In this document: piece after piece, positions 46,155 to 59,107 of the stretch | Numbering within the stretch: the stretch's first letter is position 1 | Layout: each line of letters begins with the position of its first letter | Source: Selaginella moellendorffii | Taxonomy: Eukaryota > Streptophyta > Lycopodiopsida > Selaginellales > Selaginellaceae | Length of the DNA stretch: 64,000 bases | Direction of reading: 5' to 3' | NCBI RefSeq assembly: GCF_000143415.4 | Contig: NW_003314312.1 | Coordinates: forward strand, 1,377,713 to 1,441,712 | Notes under the pieces: model-generated | The model's input: only the letters and a program-made list of their open reading frames with translations | Databases searched by the model: none | What the model was told of the DNA's origin: nothing | Made by a program: the position numbers and the translations under genes

Positions 46155-49100
46155 ACTTAATTAAACATGTCTTGAACATCCTTGCTCAAATGCAAACTCA
46201 ACTCCAATGATGTTCAAAGATGCCTTCCAAACATAGCAAAGTAAGGATTTAATTTGGTTTCACTATGTTGACTATTATTGTAGGCAAATTGCACTAATAG
46301 AATATATAAATTCCTTTATCCCTGCTTTTGACCACCTCTAGCAAACCAAAATCAGGAAAGATAATTTCCAAGTAGACTACAATCAAGTCTTGAAGCAGTG
46401 ATAGTCTTTCTAATACCACTCTCAACTCCAATGTTGTTTTGAGATGTTTTCCAAATATGCAAAATAAGGACTTAATTTAGTTCCATTGTGTTGGATATTG
46501 TTGTAGGCAAATTGCACTAATAAAATATATAAATCCCATTGTCCTTGCCTTTAATCAATGTTACAACATAACATATCCTCCACTATTTGAGTTACATGCT
46601 TAATTTGCCCATTTGTCTAAGGATGATTTCCACTCAAGAGCTTCAAATTCACTTGCATAACTTTTGCAAAGCTTTTCTAAAATTCATTAGTGAACTTTGA
46701 GTCTTGATCACTAATGATATCCTCCGGCAAACCAAAATCAGGAAAGTCCTCTAAGTAAATTGCGACAATGATGATCTTCTGAAATGCCAATAATTGCACA
46801 TACTTTGTCAATTGATCCATTATAATCTATACTTACTTTTTTTGCCTTTGTATTCGTAGTAAGCAAGTGATAAATTCCATAAGAATATTACACCAATACC
46901 TCTAAGAAATAGGCAAAGGTTGTCAAACTCCCTTTGACTTCTCCTATGGCAGCTTTACCCACTGATAGAGCTTGCATGATTTACAATACTAAAGAATATC
47001 AACTTTCATACTCTTCCAATAAAAATTGCACATAATCAACTCATATGTCTTCATCCCTCTAAAATGATTATCCTTCGAATGATAATGATAGTGGAATAAA
47101 ATATGATGAATCAACACATCCAGCCGTGTCAAATATATATAGTCATTGTAGTAAAGAATTCTATCCACTAATGAGAAAGGTGCTTTTAGCTAAACTCATA
47201 AAGAGACTACCTCAATATCTTGAGCTTGAGCATGCTAAACCAATTGCTCTAACTCACTAACCACTTTACACAAATGATAGCAAAACCATGTTTGTAACTT
47301 CATCATATTTTGAACACAAGATAAAGCATTGGCCACCATATTTTATTTTCCCGAATGATGCTCAATAAGGAATTCTTTAAACTCTATGAGTTTGACCATT
47401 TAACAAGCTTGCATAGTGTTTAACTCTTTCTATGTGAAGAGATATATAAGAAGTTTGTGATCTATTAACACAATGAACATTACACCATAAAGATAATGCC
47501 TGCATATTTATAAAGCATGAATAGTGAAAAGTAACTTTTACTTATATGTGGAATATCTTTATTCCATAGGATTCAAAGTCCAACTCTCATATACAATAGG
47601 TTGTCCGTCTTGAATGAAAACTCCTTTTAATGTATAACCATTTACATTGCATATCACGTTATAAGGTTTTGATGGATTAACAATGCAAAGCATTAGAGCT
47701 TCACTTAACAATTGTTTCAATGCCACAAAATTATTTGCATGTGACTTTTTCCACTTGAATGGCACATTCTTACACAACAACTATGTCAAAACAATAGCCA
47801 CCTTCACAAACTTGTACTAAAAGTGTGAGTAATAACTAACGATACCAAGAAAATTGCATAACTCTTTACAAATTCATATTTACTCTTCTTTACATAAAGT
47901 TTGTTATTAGGTAGTAACGAGAGAACTTTATCCTTCATATTTTTGCTGAAAACAAGAATATCATTCAAGAAAATTTCCATAAACTCCAAACACTTCCATC
48001 ATCAACTAAGTAAATGTGGTTGGTGCATTTGTCAAACCAAATAGTATGATTGTGAACTCAATATGCCTGAAACTCATATTAATTGTCGTCTTGGAAATAA
48101 ATGTGTTATCCATTGCAATCTGAAGATATCCACTCCTTAGATTAATCTTGGTAAACACTTCTACTTTACCAAGCTTATTTAAGATATCATCCACATATGG
48201 CATAGGCATTTTATCTTTCATTGTCTTCTTGTTCAATGTATAATAGTTCATATATCTCTAATGTAATCTCATGCTCCACACCTCGTAATGGAGGCAACTT
48301 ATGAGGAAGTTTAAATGGAAAAACATTAAAAAAAAACTCCTCTGCACTGTTATTATACCAAATATAAATTCCTGAATTTGAACTTCCCAATAGGTCACCT
48401 AACTCAATACTATTCAAACTCAAAGAAGTTTAACTTTAACTATCCCAAGACCCTTATCCGTTCAAAAAATGTCTTGTTTATGGGTTTTTTCCCTTTATAT
48501 TTAAACCTTATAGATACTCAAGGTATAGTAGTCAATATATATCTGTATTGAACCATCCTTCAACAAGCAAGACTAGGGCACCAAACCAAGACTTACTTGG
48601 CTAAATGAATCCAAATTTAAATAACTCTTTGACTTGTCATTAAATTTCTTACTCCTCTATATAGCATTAGAAAAGTCCTTGAGTATCTTGAATGGCTGCC
48701 TCTCCCTCATACGTGCCTTAGTGCCCTAAGTCACGAACAAACAGTAAGTAACTTGAAAGTGTTTTTCCATTATAACTAACACACTTCAAAGGATGTAGTG
48801 GAGGCATAACAATTGGAGGCTAAACAACCCTTTCTAAACCATATATTTTTTATGCTATCATACTTTAGCGAGATATGCTTAATATTTCATTTTATCTTTG
48901 GATCCATCTTTGCCAACTATGACATCCCAAGAATGAGATCCATATCATAGATATGCTAGATAAAAAGTTTTAATATATATGATTTTGCCAACTAACACTT
49001 CCAGCCCGTCTACACAAACATTGAAATGTTAATTAGGAGTAATTGCACCTTCCACTATGCATGGAAGAACTCTTTGTATCACCACGGCCATGGCTTCTCA

Positions 49101-49156
49101 ATAAACTTTGTTAAAACAAAATTATCATCACTCCCACTATCCAATAAAATAAGACT
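46155..49156 (-). pseudogene. Ty3/gypsy element, decayed, same family as 3.5-8.4 kb
   Basis: The minus strand follows the 3.5-8.4 kb element from integrase (46.2 kb) to protease (49.1 kb): RNase H NPSKPYNVICNVNGYTLKGV at 47.7 kb, RT MPYVDDILNKLGKVEVFTKI at 48.2 kb, and the protease end at 49.1 kb. Numerous stops and G:C to A:T changes. The 46.17-46.42 kb stretch repeats part of 46.43-46.56 kb, an internal duplication. At its gag side it is cut by the Mutator-like element starting at 49157. Confidence 0.82.
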
Positions 49157-52100
49157 GGGTAGGTTTTGAGCTCATGAGCTGAGCTCACGGATTCTTAAAC
49201 ACAAGAAAAACATTGGTTCGTCCCGAACCAACATCTTTTCATTTTTCAAATTTTGATTTAATCTATATTTCCAAGTAAATTCAACCAATAAAATACAAAT
49301 ATAAATAAAGATCCAAACACTAAAAGCAATCTCAAAACACTTCTCAAGCTTCGCAACAGTAAGGCTTTCCTGGTGGATGTGATGGTCGATCTTAGGATCT
49401 CAGTTTAGTTCCTATATAAAAATGTAATAGATGTGCTTGCAGGCTAAATATACCTTTCCCCTGTTTTCCCGCTATGTAAAATCTGGACAAGTACATGATG
49501 GATTTTCGCAGATTTTGACAGTGTAGCTCGTACCCTTTGACGACTCAGTCATAATAACAAACTCCTTAGCCATAGCACTTATGTAGTTTGTCTTTGTGAT
49601 TGTGCACTTCAGCTCTTTTGCCAACTTGATCTTTACTTGTGCACCTTTTGAAATGGAAGACCTATATTGTACAGCCTTCCCATTCCTAGCTGGGCGTGTA
49701 TGCTGGTTTAGTGTTGATATTGGTGGCATAACAATATTAACAGCAACATTTGAGGAAGTCTTTAGCTTGAAACCTACTCTCTTAAGACTTTCAATCTCTT
49801 CTTTCAAAAGATTGCAGCTTCGCTTAATTGGCCACTCCTCTGGCATAGAATCTAGCTTCAAAATAATTGAGCTGTGGATCCGGTTTGTATGAGTAACATC
49901 AGTCCCACAATAGTAAATCCAACTTGACTGGCAGCCCTTTACCCCTAGATCTTGACAGCCCCAGAAACATGGTACTGTTGAAGAACTTGAACCTGAGCGC
50001 ACAAATGCGAGACACTGACCTCAACTCCCAATCATTCCGGAGCAACGTGCATTGCTCTTGGCACTGACTCTTCGAATTGCCAAGTTGATACAAGAAACTA
50101 GCTCACGAGAAATAACCTTTTCAACCTTTTGCACTGGACTTACTTGTGTAACAACTGGCACCTCCTCCACTCCATGTTCCTTAGTTCTTTTCCAGTGTCA
50201 TAGAACAGAATGGTAGTCAAACTTTGGATGGTGAGAGCTAGAAGGAGTGATGTTTGGCCCATCAAATGTTTGTCGATGCTTCATACGGGCTGTTTTCATG
50301 TCCCCAAGTGGTTTATAACTTGATTTCATAGGAGTTCTAACAACAACTTCCTCCACCATCTTAGATATTGACCCTGCTGCTGGTGTTGTCCTTCTACCAA
50401 CCCGCTCTCGAAGCCTGTCTAAGTTTGGACCTGTACCAGCAAACCTTGCTTCTTGTGCAGCCAAAGCTTTTGATGATTGCTCAAGAGATCTAGTGAGGTC
50501 AGATAGTGTAGCTTCATTGAGGGACACTTTTCCTTTCCCTACTTTGGAAGCTCTCCAACTCCAATGTTTGCTCTCAGAAAGATTAATTGTTGGTGTAAGT
50601 GCTATATCATCAAGTGATTGATCCTATGAAAAATGCAACATTTGAAAGTGATAAGAAAGAAAATGAGAGAAAACTTACATGGAGAGTATAATGACCCCAC
50701 TGAAACATTTGAACTTCCCACCATGCAAGCCAACATTCCATTTGTGGAAGTTTTTCAATTGGCACTTTGTCTCCTTCACGCCACCATATATGCATCTCAT
50801 TTGCCTTTGCCTTGTGCTCTTCTTTAGTTGGTGCATCCATCCATTCCCGACAAAGCTATTTGAACTCATGATGGAAGTTAGATTTGATGCATCGGCAATA
50901 TTCGTTGACACTCTTTGCCCAATGAAACTCACAACTCTTCTCTCTACCTTGTAACGACTGACTTTTATCACCTCCGAATACTTGTCGTACAGCCAACTAG
51001 TTAGCACTAGCAGCATTTGCCATGAAACCATGAAGTTGTTTCTTCCTGGTTCGTTGTTCAACAACTTCGGACATACATGTCCAAAAGATGGTTTGTGCTT
51101 GGAAATCTTGAACCTTGAATTTGGCTATAGCTATAGTCAAGTTGCACTGCAATCTATAGAAGGAATGGTTAAAAAATGAATAACCACTTACTTGTGATCA
51201 TAAACATGAGCTTCTATAGTTGACCAGCTTGAAACTCGTTCCATGTGGTCGAAATGGATCCAAGAATTAGCCAAGTCCCCATCTCCATCCATATCCATTC
51301 GTTGTACAAAGTCCACACCAGAAGCAAGACCAAGGGTAGACATCTTAAAGATGAAAGGGCGTTGATTGTTTGATGTCACTTGGCTAATGAACAAGCTCCC
51401 ATGAATAAACTCATAGGGATATTTTCTCTTTAGCTCCAAAATCCCATCCAATCCAGATTGAAGATTTCCATTTCGCCCTTCTCGCATCCAGTTCTTTATT
51501 CTACCAAAACAAAAAGTGTTATTAGTGATAAAGTAGAGTTAAGTACTAATTTTATACCTGTTTAAATTTGTCACGGGTTCTATATTTCGAGGTAGGTCCT
51601 TCAAGCTATTCTCCGTGAACTCTTTTTTGCTATCAGATTGTAGCAATATGTCCACCACATAGTCCTTTAGTACAAACTATTGAACACACTTTGGAGTTGC
51701 AGCACTTTTTTTCCCAACCTCTGTAGTAACAACAGCCTTCAAATTGCGAAAAGAATCATGGCAGATTCCTTCCTCTATTGCGTGTTGGTGGTATCCAACA
51801 TGCACTGCTTCTTTGCCTAAACATCCATCCCGTGGAAGAAAATAATACATTTTCGCATCGCAACATGCTTGACACATAGGTGTTGCCCCGCATTTGCAAC
51901 ATCTAAACCCTATAGCAACCTCATCACGCCTAGAGGGATTGATCACTGAGCCTTCAAAGAAATACATATTCTTGCCATGATCAGAAATGCATTTCTCACC
52001 GACACACTGAAGCTGTCCACCACAATGGACTATGGACACAAATCCGTCGAAATGAGAGAAGTGGGTTGTCTTTACTCTGCACCAATTATATGGATCAAGA

Positions 52101-52684
52101 CGCGTCTCCATACCCTTTTTCCTACTTGATGAACTGGTTAGTGGAAACTCAAAGAATATATTCCCATTATAGGAAGAAAGAAGCTCCTCACCTCTCATAT
52201 ACTGGAACTCCAATTCCAACCGTAATGATCGAGATTGCCGAAATGCCTTATCCACTGCTTCAAAAACTGGTCCAGAAAGAACACACCTACTTGTCTGGGA
52301 AGCTATGTCGGGAAGCTTATCTTCTTCATTTTCGTCACTAGAGAGAATAACAACTTCATCCTTCACTCCTTGCATAGTTAGCTGTGAAATTGATGCGCTC
52401 TCCTCTACTCGCTTCGGAGATCTTGTAATTAGAATCTCCTGACCTATACATCTATCAAGATCCCATTGAATCCCATTTTCTCCCACACCATTGTCAAGAA
52501 GAATGGATTTTTCTATTTGATTACCCTTATCATGACATACATTCTCCAAACTAACTGATTTCGGCTTCAGCTTGAATCTTCTGCAGAGGAAGCTCTCTCC
52601 TATAACACTCTTAGAAAAAACAATTGAAGGCTCTTGATTAAACTTCAAATAGAATTCTCTCATATCTTCTCCTTGCTCGAGCAC
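49157..52684 (-). pseudogene. Mutator-like SWIM transposase, left unit
   Basis: Reads from ATG 52684 (MLEQGEDMREFYLKFNQ) to a C-terminus near 49330, through probable introns (about 51558-51506, 51180-51142 and 50685-50625). A Cys/His-rich region (CCKCGATPMCQACCDAKMYY, then HVGYHQH) precedes the transposase core. The core shows WIHFDHMERVSSW (putative first Asp), FMANAASANW and CEFHWAKSV, a C-x2-H block as in MULE transposases. The C-terminal SWIM zinc finger reads CTCPDF...ACKH. Defects: an amber after KCVQ at 51677, the second catalytic Asp changed to Asn (FMAN) and stops inside the SWIM region. The element end GGGTAGGTTTTGAGCTC lies at 49157, within the decayed gypsy protease. Confidence 0.82.
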
Positions 52685-52920
52685 TTAGAAAAAATTTGGG
52701 GAGAAACTGACAAAAAAGAACAAAGATATTCTTTTGTATTGTGAGCATTAATTAGCTATGTCCTTGTAAAGGACAAGTTAATTATTTTAACAAATTATAT
52801 AACCGTTTAGAATCTAGAGAGATATAAGAATTTTAAAGAGCCACCCATATTAATTGTATAATTGATTGTGAGAGGAATAATATTGTTGAAATGAATATGG
52901 TTATGAGTGAGAAGCGCTAG
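52685..52920. promoter_or_regulatory. Divergent promoter region of the left Mutator-like unit
   Basis: AT-rich interval between the transposase start (minus) and the methyltransferase-like gene (plus). It matches 59940-60185 in inverse orientation, so the intergenic region is conserved between units. Compared with the right unit, about 900 bp (hairpin array, iterons and N-terminal coding part) are missing on the methyltransferase side, with the breakpoint near 52915. Confidence 0.6.
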
Positions 52921-55372
52921 TCAATCACAATAACTGGCCGAATAGAGTTAGTGACTATTGAACTTGAGGAAAAATGGGATCCTATATGGCTGTGAAAGTC
53001 TCGTGAGTTTGATGGATTCTTAAGACAACATGTGGAGACAGCAGGGTTCATTGGAAAGCTCTTTTGGGTGATCGATGGAAACCATAGGTGGCTAGCATTT
53101 TGGAAGTGCATTCAAGAGAAGTTCCGAGATGACGAAGAACGACACATGAGTGTTTCAGTCACACTTGTCGAACCAATGACTTGGGAGTACACCGTGAAGC
53201 TCAACATGGCATGCCATAAGATCAACATGTAAGAATTTACTTTTTGTAAACTTAGCCAATATCATGTTTTTGCAGGCTAAACCAATTTGTGTTTCAAGCT
53301 CATACATTGGTACATGACATTGAGCACCTTCGGTTTATTGGCATGCTCTCACTAGAGGAGGTCCAAACATTGTACAATTGTGAGGTATTTGAAGCAATTC
53401 GAGTGAAGCTAGCAGCTAGGAAAGGCCAAGAATTGCAGACTTGGTACCAGCTGCCACTTGATTTTCTAGTTGTTGTCTGGGCGAAGGTAAATTAGTATTG
53501 AAGTATGTATCAACTTACATAATGTTTCTTGCAGCCCATAATCAAAGGAGAAAGAGCGTCATTCTTTAAAAATGCCCAAGGGGACGAGTAGTAAAAGGAG
53601 ATGGAGTGGCATGCGATTGAGTAGCAAATTTTGAATACGAAGAGAACAAAGGTGAAAAAGTTGCTCTTGATTGTAGACATACGATGCAGGCAGGAATGGC
53701 TTGATAGCATTGTGGAGATTTGTTCTCGCGTTTATAAGTTCTTCTAAAATTTGTGAAACACTTCATAACTCTTTGTGTGTGTAGGAATTGGTAAAGCACC
53801 GGAGGAACTCATTTACAACATCTCCAAGAGTAAAATGTCCTTTGCTGAACAAAGCGTGTGCTTGGACTTTCTCAACACTTGGCTGCGAAACAACGAAAAA
53901 CATTGTGAGATAAGGATGGAGAAGATGATGAAGGAGAAGGCGTACATTTCTCAGAGTATTGTTGTTGGTGAGGAGATGCTACAAGTTTGGGATGAGAAGT
54001 TTCTTTCCAGCACCTGCACAGGTATCACTCTCGAAGAATATATTCGTGTTTGTCTTGTGGAGCTAGGGAATGGTTGGCTTCCACGTGGTGGGATGAGTTC
54101 GGCTGAGTTCAAGAACCAACCAGGACAACCATTTCTTGCGAGGTGCATGGTTTATAGGTATTTTCTCAATTCTCATTTATATATTGGTATTTATATATTT
54201 ATTTTACTTTGTAGATATTTAAAATATTGCCCCGGTGCACTGGTATACACAACTGGTGTTTTGCAGAAGCTCTTGACTAGAGGCAAGAAGTTTGGGATGT
54301 ATGAGCCAGAGTTCTACTGTCCTTGTACACATGAGAGGGAGCTATGCCAATGGTACCTTGAACTCATGGAGCAGATGCCGACATCAGACTTCACGCTAGA
54401 TCTCTACCTTGAATGTCATCCAGGTTCATTTGAAACTCAGCACTTGGCTAGGAAATATTAACCTTGAGTTATATTCTTATTTTCCAGAGGCTCTTTCTAA
54501 CTATGATAACGATGTTGTTGAAGTTCAATAACTACACCCAGGAGTCCACACTCAGGAAACCATTCAGGAGATGCCAAATCCAAATACCATTGAACCAGAG
54601 GAAACTGTACAGGAAATTCCACCACAAGAGATTCCAGTACCTGCTCCTCGTAACCCCCAAAGGGGCCGTTGTGAAGCCTTTTATGAGAGTAAGGACTTTG
54701 ATTTGGAACATTCTTTTATTCATTCTTGACTTCACTTTTTTCTTATAGATGTTGCAGAGAGCAGCCATCAGTCTTCTCGGCAGACTAAGACATTCTTCCC
54801 ATCCCTCCCTATGGCTACAGACGACGACTTAGAAGAGCTCTCCTCAGCAGCTATGCATAAACAGGTTAGTAAGCATGAATTTTATTTCCAACTTTTAGTT
54901 CTAATAGTTGATTTTCAGGTTCGCCCTCTATCCCCAATGGCCAGTGTTGGGGAAGTTGTTGTTCTCATTGGGGATTACACACAGCTTTTAGATGCTACTA
55001 GTCGGGAGATCTACATGCTTGATCGGTGGATCCATGGTCTGGGTCAGCTCACACCTTATGGGAAGATCGATTTCATCTTTTTCAATCTTCCCAATGGGAT
55101 ACCACCACCGTAGGGGGATACTCCGTCATGGAATGTGTTGTAGGCCCAACACATTTCCCAAGCCTTAAAGGTTGCGAGTAGCTTCATGACATATGAGGGT
55201 GTGGTTGTCATGATCCTTCCCCACTCTCTAATGTGGGAAGGCCTTCTTGCACACTTGGCTGATAACAATGATGGATTTGTTGAGTTTTCATTTGGCTGCC
55301 TTCTTTTGAGTATGGCAGTGGACACAAAAGGCACTAGTGGGCAAAAGCGAAAGGCAAAAAAATTCGACTAAA
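52921..55372 (+). pseudogene. ParB-like/methyltransferase-like transposon gene, left copy
   Basis: The reading frame begins inside the gene. A ParB-like block (LFWVIDGNHRWLAFWKCIQ, about 53062) is followed, after a 54-bp intron, by helical sequence, then AEELIYNI-type and CPGALVYTTGVLQKLL (54225) regions. The last recognisable part is a methyltransferase-like half with VGEVVVLIGDYTQLL, then FFNLPNGIPP (motif IV-like) and VVVMILPHSLMWEGLL. Defects are TGA at 52993, TAG codons at about 55112 and 55141, and a frameshift near 55280. The C-terminal motif I part present in the right copy is missing. ParB-like folds bind or cut DNA or nucleotides; the combined role is inference. Confidence 0.7.
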
Positions 55373-55580
55373 AAAAAACTAAACTTAGTCTTCCTCGACA
55401 TCCACATCCACAAAAGGAGGAGTTTATATAGTATTATGCTCTCTAACTATGGGCTTTTCTTGTATATGAGTTTGTGCCATTGCTTCTGTATAACATGGCA
55501 AATGATAGCCCACATCATTGATCCACCTAATATACATAACCATGATGGAATTATTATAAGGAGAAATTTATACTTTATTA
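55373..55580. other. Junction between the two inverted units
   Basis: Lies between the 3' ends of the two methyltransferase-like genes. No element terminus (GGGTAGG) is seen here, so how the two units were joined tail to tail is not visible. Confidence 0.4.
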
Positions 55581-58500
55581 TCACCTGTTATGAAATGTCC
55601 CAAGAACACCTTCAAATGCACTCTCCTTCTTTAGTGCAAAAACTGCATGCCTAATCTTTTTAGCTGCTAGCACCATCGAACCAAAACCTAGTGTAGCATC
55701 AAGCACAATCCCCTTAGGAAGACAAAACAACTCTAGAAGGATTTGCATGGCCTTTGGTGAACGGTGTTGATAGCCAGGGAATTCTATATGATAGTCCTTG
55801 TTGATGACATTCGGAATGATATCTGTTGAGCTATCATATCTTGGCAATGCCAAACCTGCACACTCATCAGCTCGTGTAATACTATGATGGCAAGAGTAGC
55901 GGCAGAGAGCATGGTAGTTCCATGCTAAAACCTACAATGAAAAGAGGCAATCAATTTAAGATATTGAAAATAAGGAAATGCAAACCTTTTGGATTCGGCC
56001 ACCAGCTCCTTTTGTTTTGACTGAGATGTTTGAGAGTAGGTAGCCTGATGCAAACTCAACAATCTAGAGTCATTATTCTCCGCCATTGTTGCAAGAAGAC
56101 CTCCCCAAAATAAAGAACAGGGAAGAATGACTAGCATAATGCCCTCGTATTGCAACACCTTGGATGCCACATCCACTGCTTGAGAAATATGGTCCGGCCG
56201 AAGGATGTTCCAGGATGGAGTGTCACCTTGTAAAGGTGGTAACCCATCAGGCAAGTCGAAGAATGCGAGGTTGATGCTGAAAGTATTGTTCATTCCCAAT
56301 CCTTGCATCCATCGATGGAACATAGAAGACTCTCGGCTCACGTTGTTGGAAAGCTGAAAGTAGTCCCCAATAACTATTTCTATGTTGCCAACACTTCCTG
56401 TAGGAGAAAGAGGGCAAACCTGAATAGTGTTCAAAACCGGGAAATATTAAAGTTAATACATGTTTGTTTTCATACCTGTTTATGTGAAGCTGATGAAGAT
56501 AACTCTTGGAGGTCATCCTCTGTAGCAATGGGGAGGGATGGAAAGAATGCATTTGTACGTCGATGTATAGAGTGCTAGCTAGTTTCTTTGACATCTACAA
56601 CAAAATTACAATAAGCAAGGTCATTGGATATCAAGTTCTTACTCTCTTGGACGTCCTCACTATGGAGTTGCCTTCGTACATTTCGAGCAGTCGGGGCTGG
56701 ACGAGCAGTGGCAATAGGATCTGGGGAATGAGCAACTGTTGTAGGATGAGATGGGGCAGGAGAATTTTCAGTCGGGTTCTCCACTCGTTTGTCTTCGGTC
56801 TGCTCAATATGAATCTCATCCCTGTCTTGAGGCACTCCCTCCAAAAGTGCCTCTACAATAAATTAGAAACATAAGTTACTACTAGGAAATTGTACTCATC
56901 AAACCTAGATGACACTCAAGGTAGAGATCAAGCTCAAAAGGTGACGATGGCATTTGCCTCCACAACTCCAAGTACCATGGACAAAGTTCTCTCTCCTGCG
57001 TAGTGGAACACTGGAACTTTGGCTCATATATGCCAAGTTTCTTCCCACCAATTAAGAGCTTGAGAAAAACACTTGTTGTGTACACTAGAGCACCTGGGCA
57101 ATGATTGAAATACCTACAAAAGAGCCATGATGAAATAAACAAGTCAATTTCTTGCAATATACCTATATGCCATGTGGCACGAGAAAAATGGTTGGCCCGG
57201 CTAGTTCTTGAAATCTATAGAGCTTGAGTTGCCATCAGGAAGCCATCCATCCCCAAGCTCTTGAAGGGAAGCTCAGACATATTCTGGAAGTGTTATGCTG
57301 GTGCAGGCACTAGTAAGGAACTTCATAATTGTCAAGGCGGAGCAAAACTCATATTTGAAGATTACGCAAGTGATCGATGAGGTGTAAAAGAACCTTGAAC
57401 TACGACAAATTGAGCAGCACATTTTGAACTTGAAGAAATCAAAGGTGAAGAAGCTACTTGCAATTGCAAATATTTGCCACGATAAAGATTGGTTGGATTG
57501 CATTGTAGAGATATGCTCTCATGGTAGTAAGTTAGTCCCTTTTATCTTTCTCATTCCACTTTGAAATCTTTGTCCTTGCAGGAAATGGTAAATCACCTGA
57601 AGAATTGATCTATAACATCGCAAAAAGTGAGCTCTCCTTCAACGAACAAACCTTTTGCTTGGAACTCCTTAACACTTGGCATCGTAACAATGATAAGAGG
57701 TTGGAAAGCAAATTTGAGAATGTGATGAAGGAGATGCTCTATATCACTCAGAGTATTGCAGATGCTAAGGAGCTACTTCAAGTATGGGATGGCTAAAAGG
57801 AAAACTTGTGAGTAGAAAACACAAGTTCATGCAAGAAAAGGATACCTTTGCCCAGACCGCAACCAAAAAATCCATAGACACCTCTTGTAAGTAAGTACCA
57901 AGTAAGCAACTCTTGGCCTTTACATGCTACAAGCTTTGCTTGAACCGCTTCCATAACTTCACGAATATACAGCATTTGGATTTTGTGGAGAGAAAGCATG
58001 CCGACATATCGAAGGTGCTCGATATCATGGACAAAGGTATGTACTTGGAAACCAAACTGATTAAGCCTATAACATAGTTGGTGAGAACAAAGGTTACAAG
58101 TAAAAGATTCTTACATGTTGATCTTGTGACATGCCAAGTTGAGCCTCACAACTTGGTTTCAATCCTGTGGCCCCACAAGCATCACTGGAACACAAATATA
58201 TTACTCGTCATCATCTTGGAACTTCTTTTGGACACACCTCCAAAACACAAGCCACCGGTGGTTTCCATCAATAATGAAGAACATTCGGCCTACAAAGGCT
58301 TGTGTCTCCTTGTGGCACACCATCAAAGTATCAAACTCTTGAGATTTCCTCTACCATATTTGATCCCAAGTCTGCTCAATCTCGTGAGTAACCATATCTA
58401 TGCGATTTGTTCAGGGGAATGATGACGACACAATAAATGATCCAGCAGTGTGCCCGAATCCAACCTCTATGAAAGAGATATAAATAGCCATGTTGAGGTC

Positions 58501-59097
58501 GTAGGCTGAGCGCACCCAGTGACTCTGCTTAAGACAGCAAAGTGGAATCTCAAGATGTTGGGATCCTTTCTAAGCCATTTCACCTAACACCCTGCTGATA
58601 GTTCATTCTTGAGTCTGGACAATAGTCTCGTGTACTTGCTCATTCAAGATCGTGTTGGCCTCTAGCATAGTTACCACCTCATTTCTATGACCTTTAGGAG
58701 CAGCAGCATGTCCACCATTTCCACCACCAAGATTTGCCCCACCATCTATAGCACTAGGTGCCTCATTTCTACCACCAAGTTTTGCACCATCACCACTAGC
58801 AGCTTCTCCTGTGCTATAGCTAGCTTCTGCATTTCCATGCTCTCTAGAACCATCTGGCTCCTGCATGCTAACACCTGGATCAGGATCAACTATTACTTGG
58901 ATCTGGACACCACTGCTCCCACCATGATCTTCCTCCGAAGCAGCACTTTGAACTTGTGAGGTGTCCCTAGTGAATCTAGCACAACGATCTGTCATTTTCC
59001 TGGAGAACGGGTCTATTGAGGTTGACTGGCACGCTTCTTCTGTTGTGGCATGATTTATATATCTGCATGAAAATGACAAATAAACTTGAATAAACAT
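55581..59097 (-). pseudogene. ParB-like/methyltransferase-like transposon gene, right copy
   Basis: From 59097 down: a low-complexity Gly/Ala/Ser-rich N-terminus (59097-58603), the ParB-like block IIDGNHRWLVFWRC (58270), KLVACKGQELLTWY (57950), CPGALVYTTSVFLKLL (57100), and AFFDLPDGLPPLQGDTPSWN with IMLVILPCSLFWGGLL (56250-56100). After a conserved intron come VLAWNYHALCR, HRSPKAMQILLELF and LDATLGFGSMVLAAKK (55690), a motif I-like segment. The order motif IV then motif I is that of permuted amino-methyltransferases that target adenine-N6 or cytosine-N4 in DNA. Defects are TAG at 58353-58351 and an internal inversion of about 57325-57792. DPPY is replaced by DLPD, so catalytic competence is uncertain. 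Confidence 0.72.
57325..57792 (+). other. Inverted segment inside the right methyltransferase-like gene
   Basis: This stretch encodes on the + strand what its flanks encode on the minus strand: HILNLKKSKVKKLLAI and EELIYNIAKSELSFNEQTFC, collinear with QILNTKRTKVKKLLLI and EELIYNISKSKMSFAEQSVC of the left copy. On either side the minus strand reads GQELLTWYLL and KFLTSACTSITLPEYV, the expected neighbours. Confidence 0.82.
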
Positions 59098-59107
59098 TAA
59101 AAAAACT

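Noticed and set aside
46170-46560. Tandem repeat as a possible new element
   Set aside because: It is an internal duplication of gypsy integrase sequence.
57605-57796. Separate small + strand gene
   Set aside because: It is part of the methyltransferase-like gene turned around by an internal inversion; the left copy has the same sequence in context.
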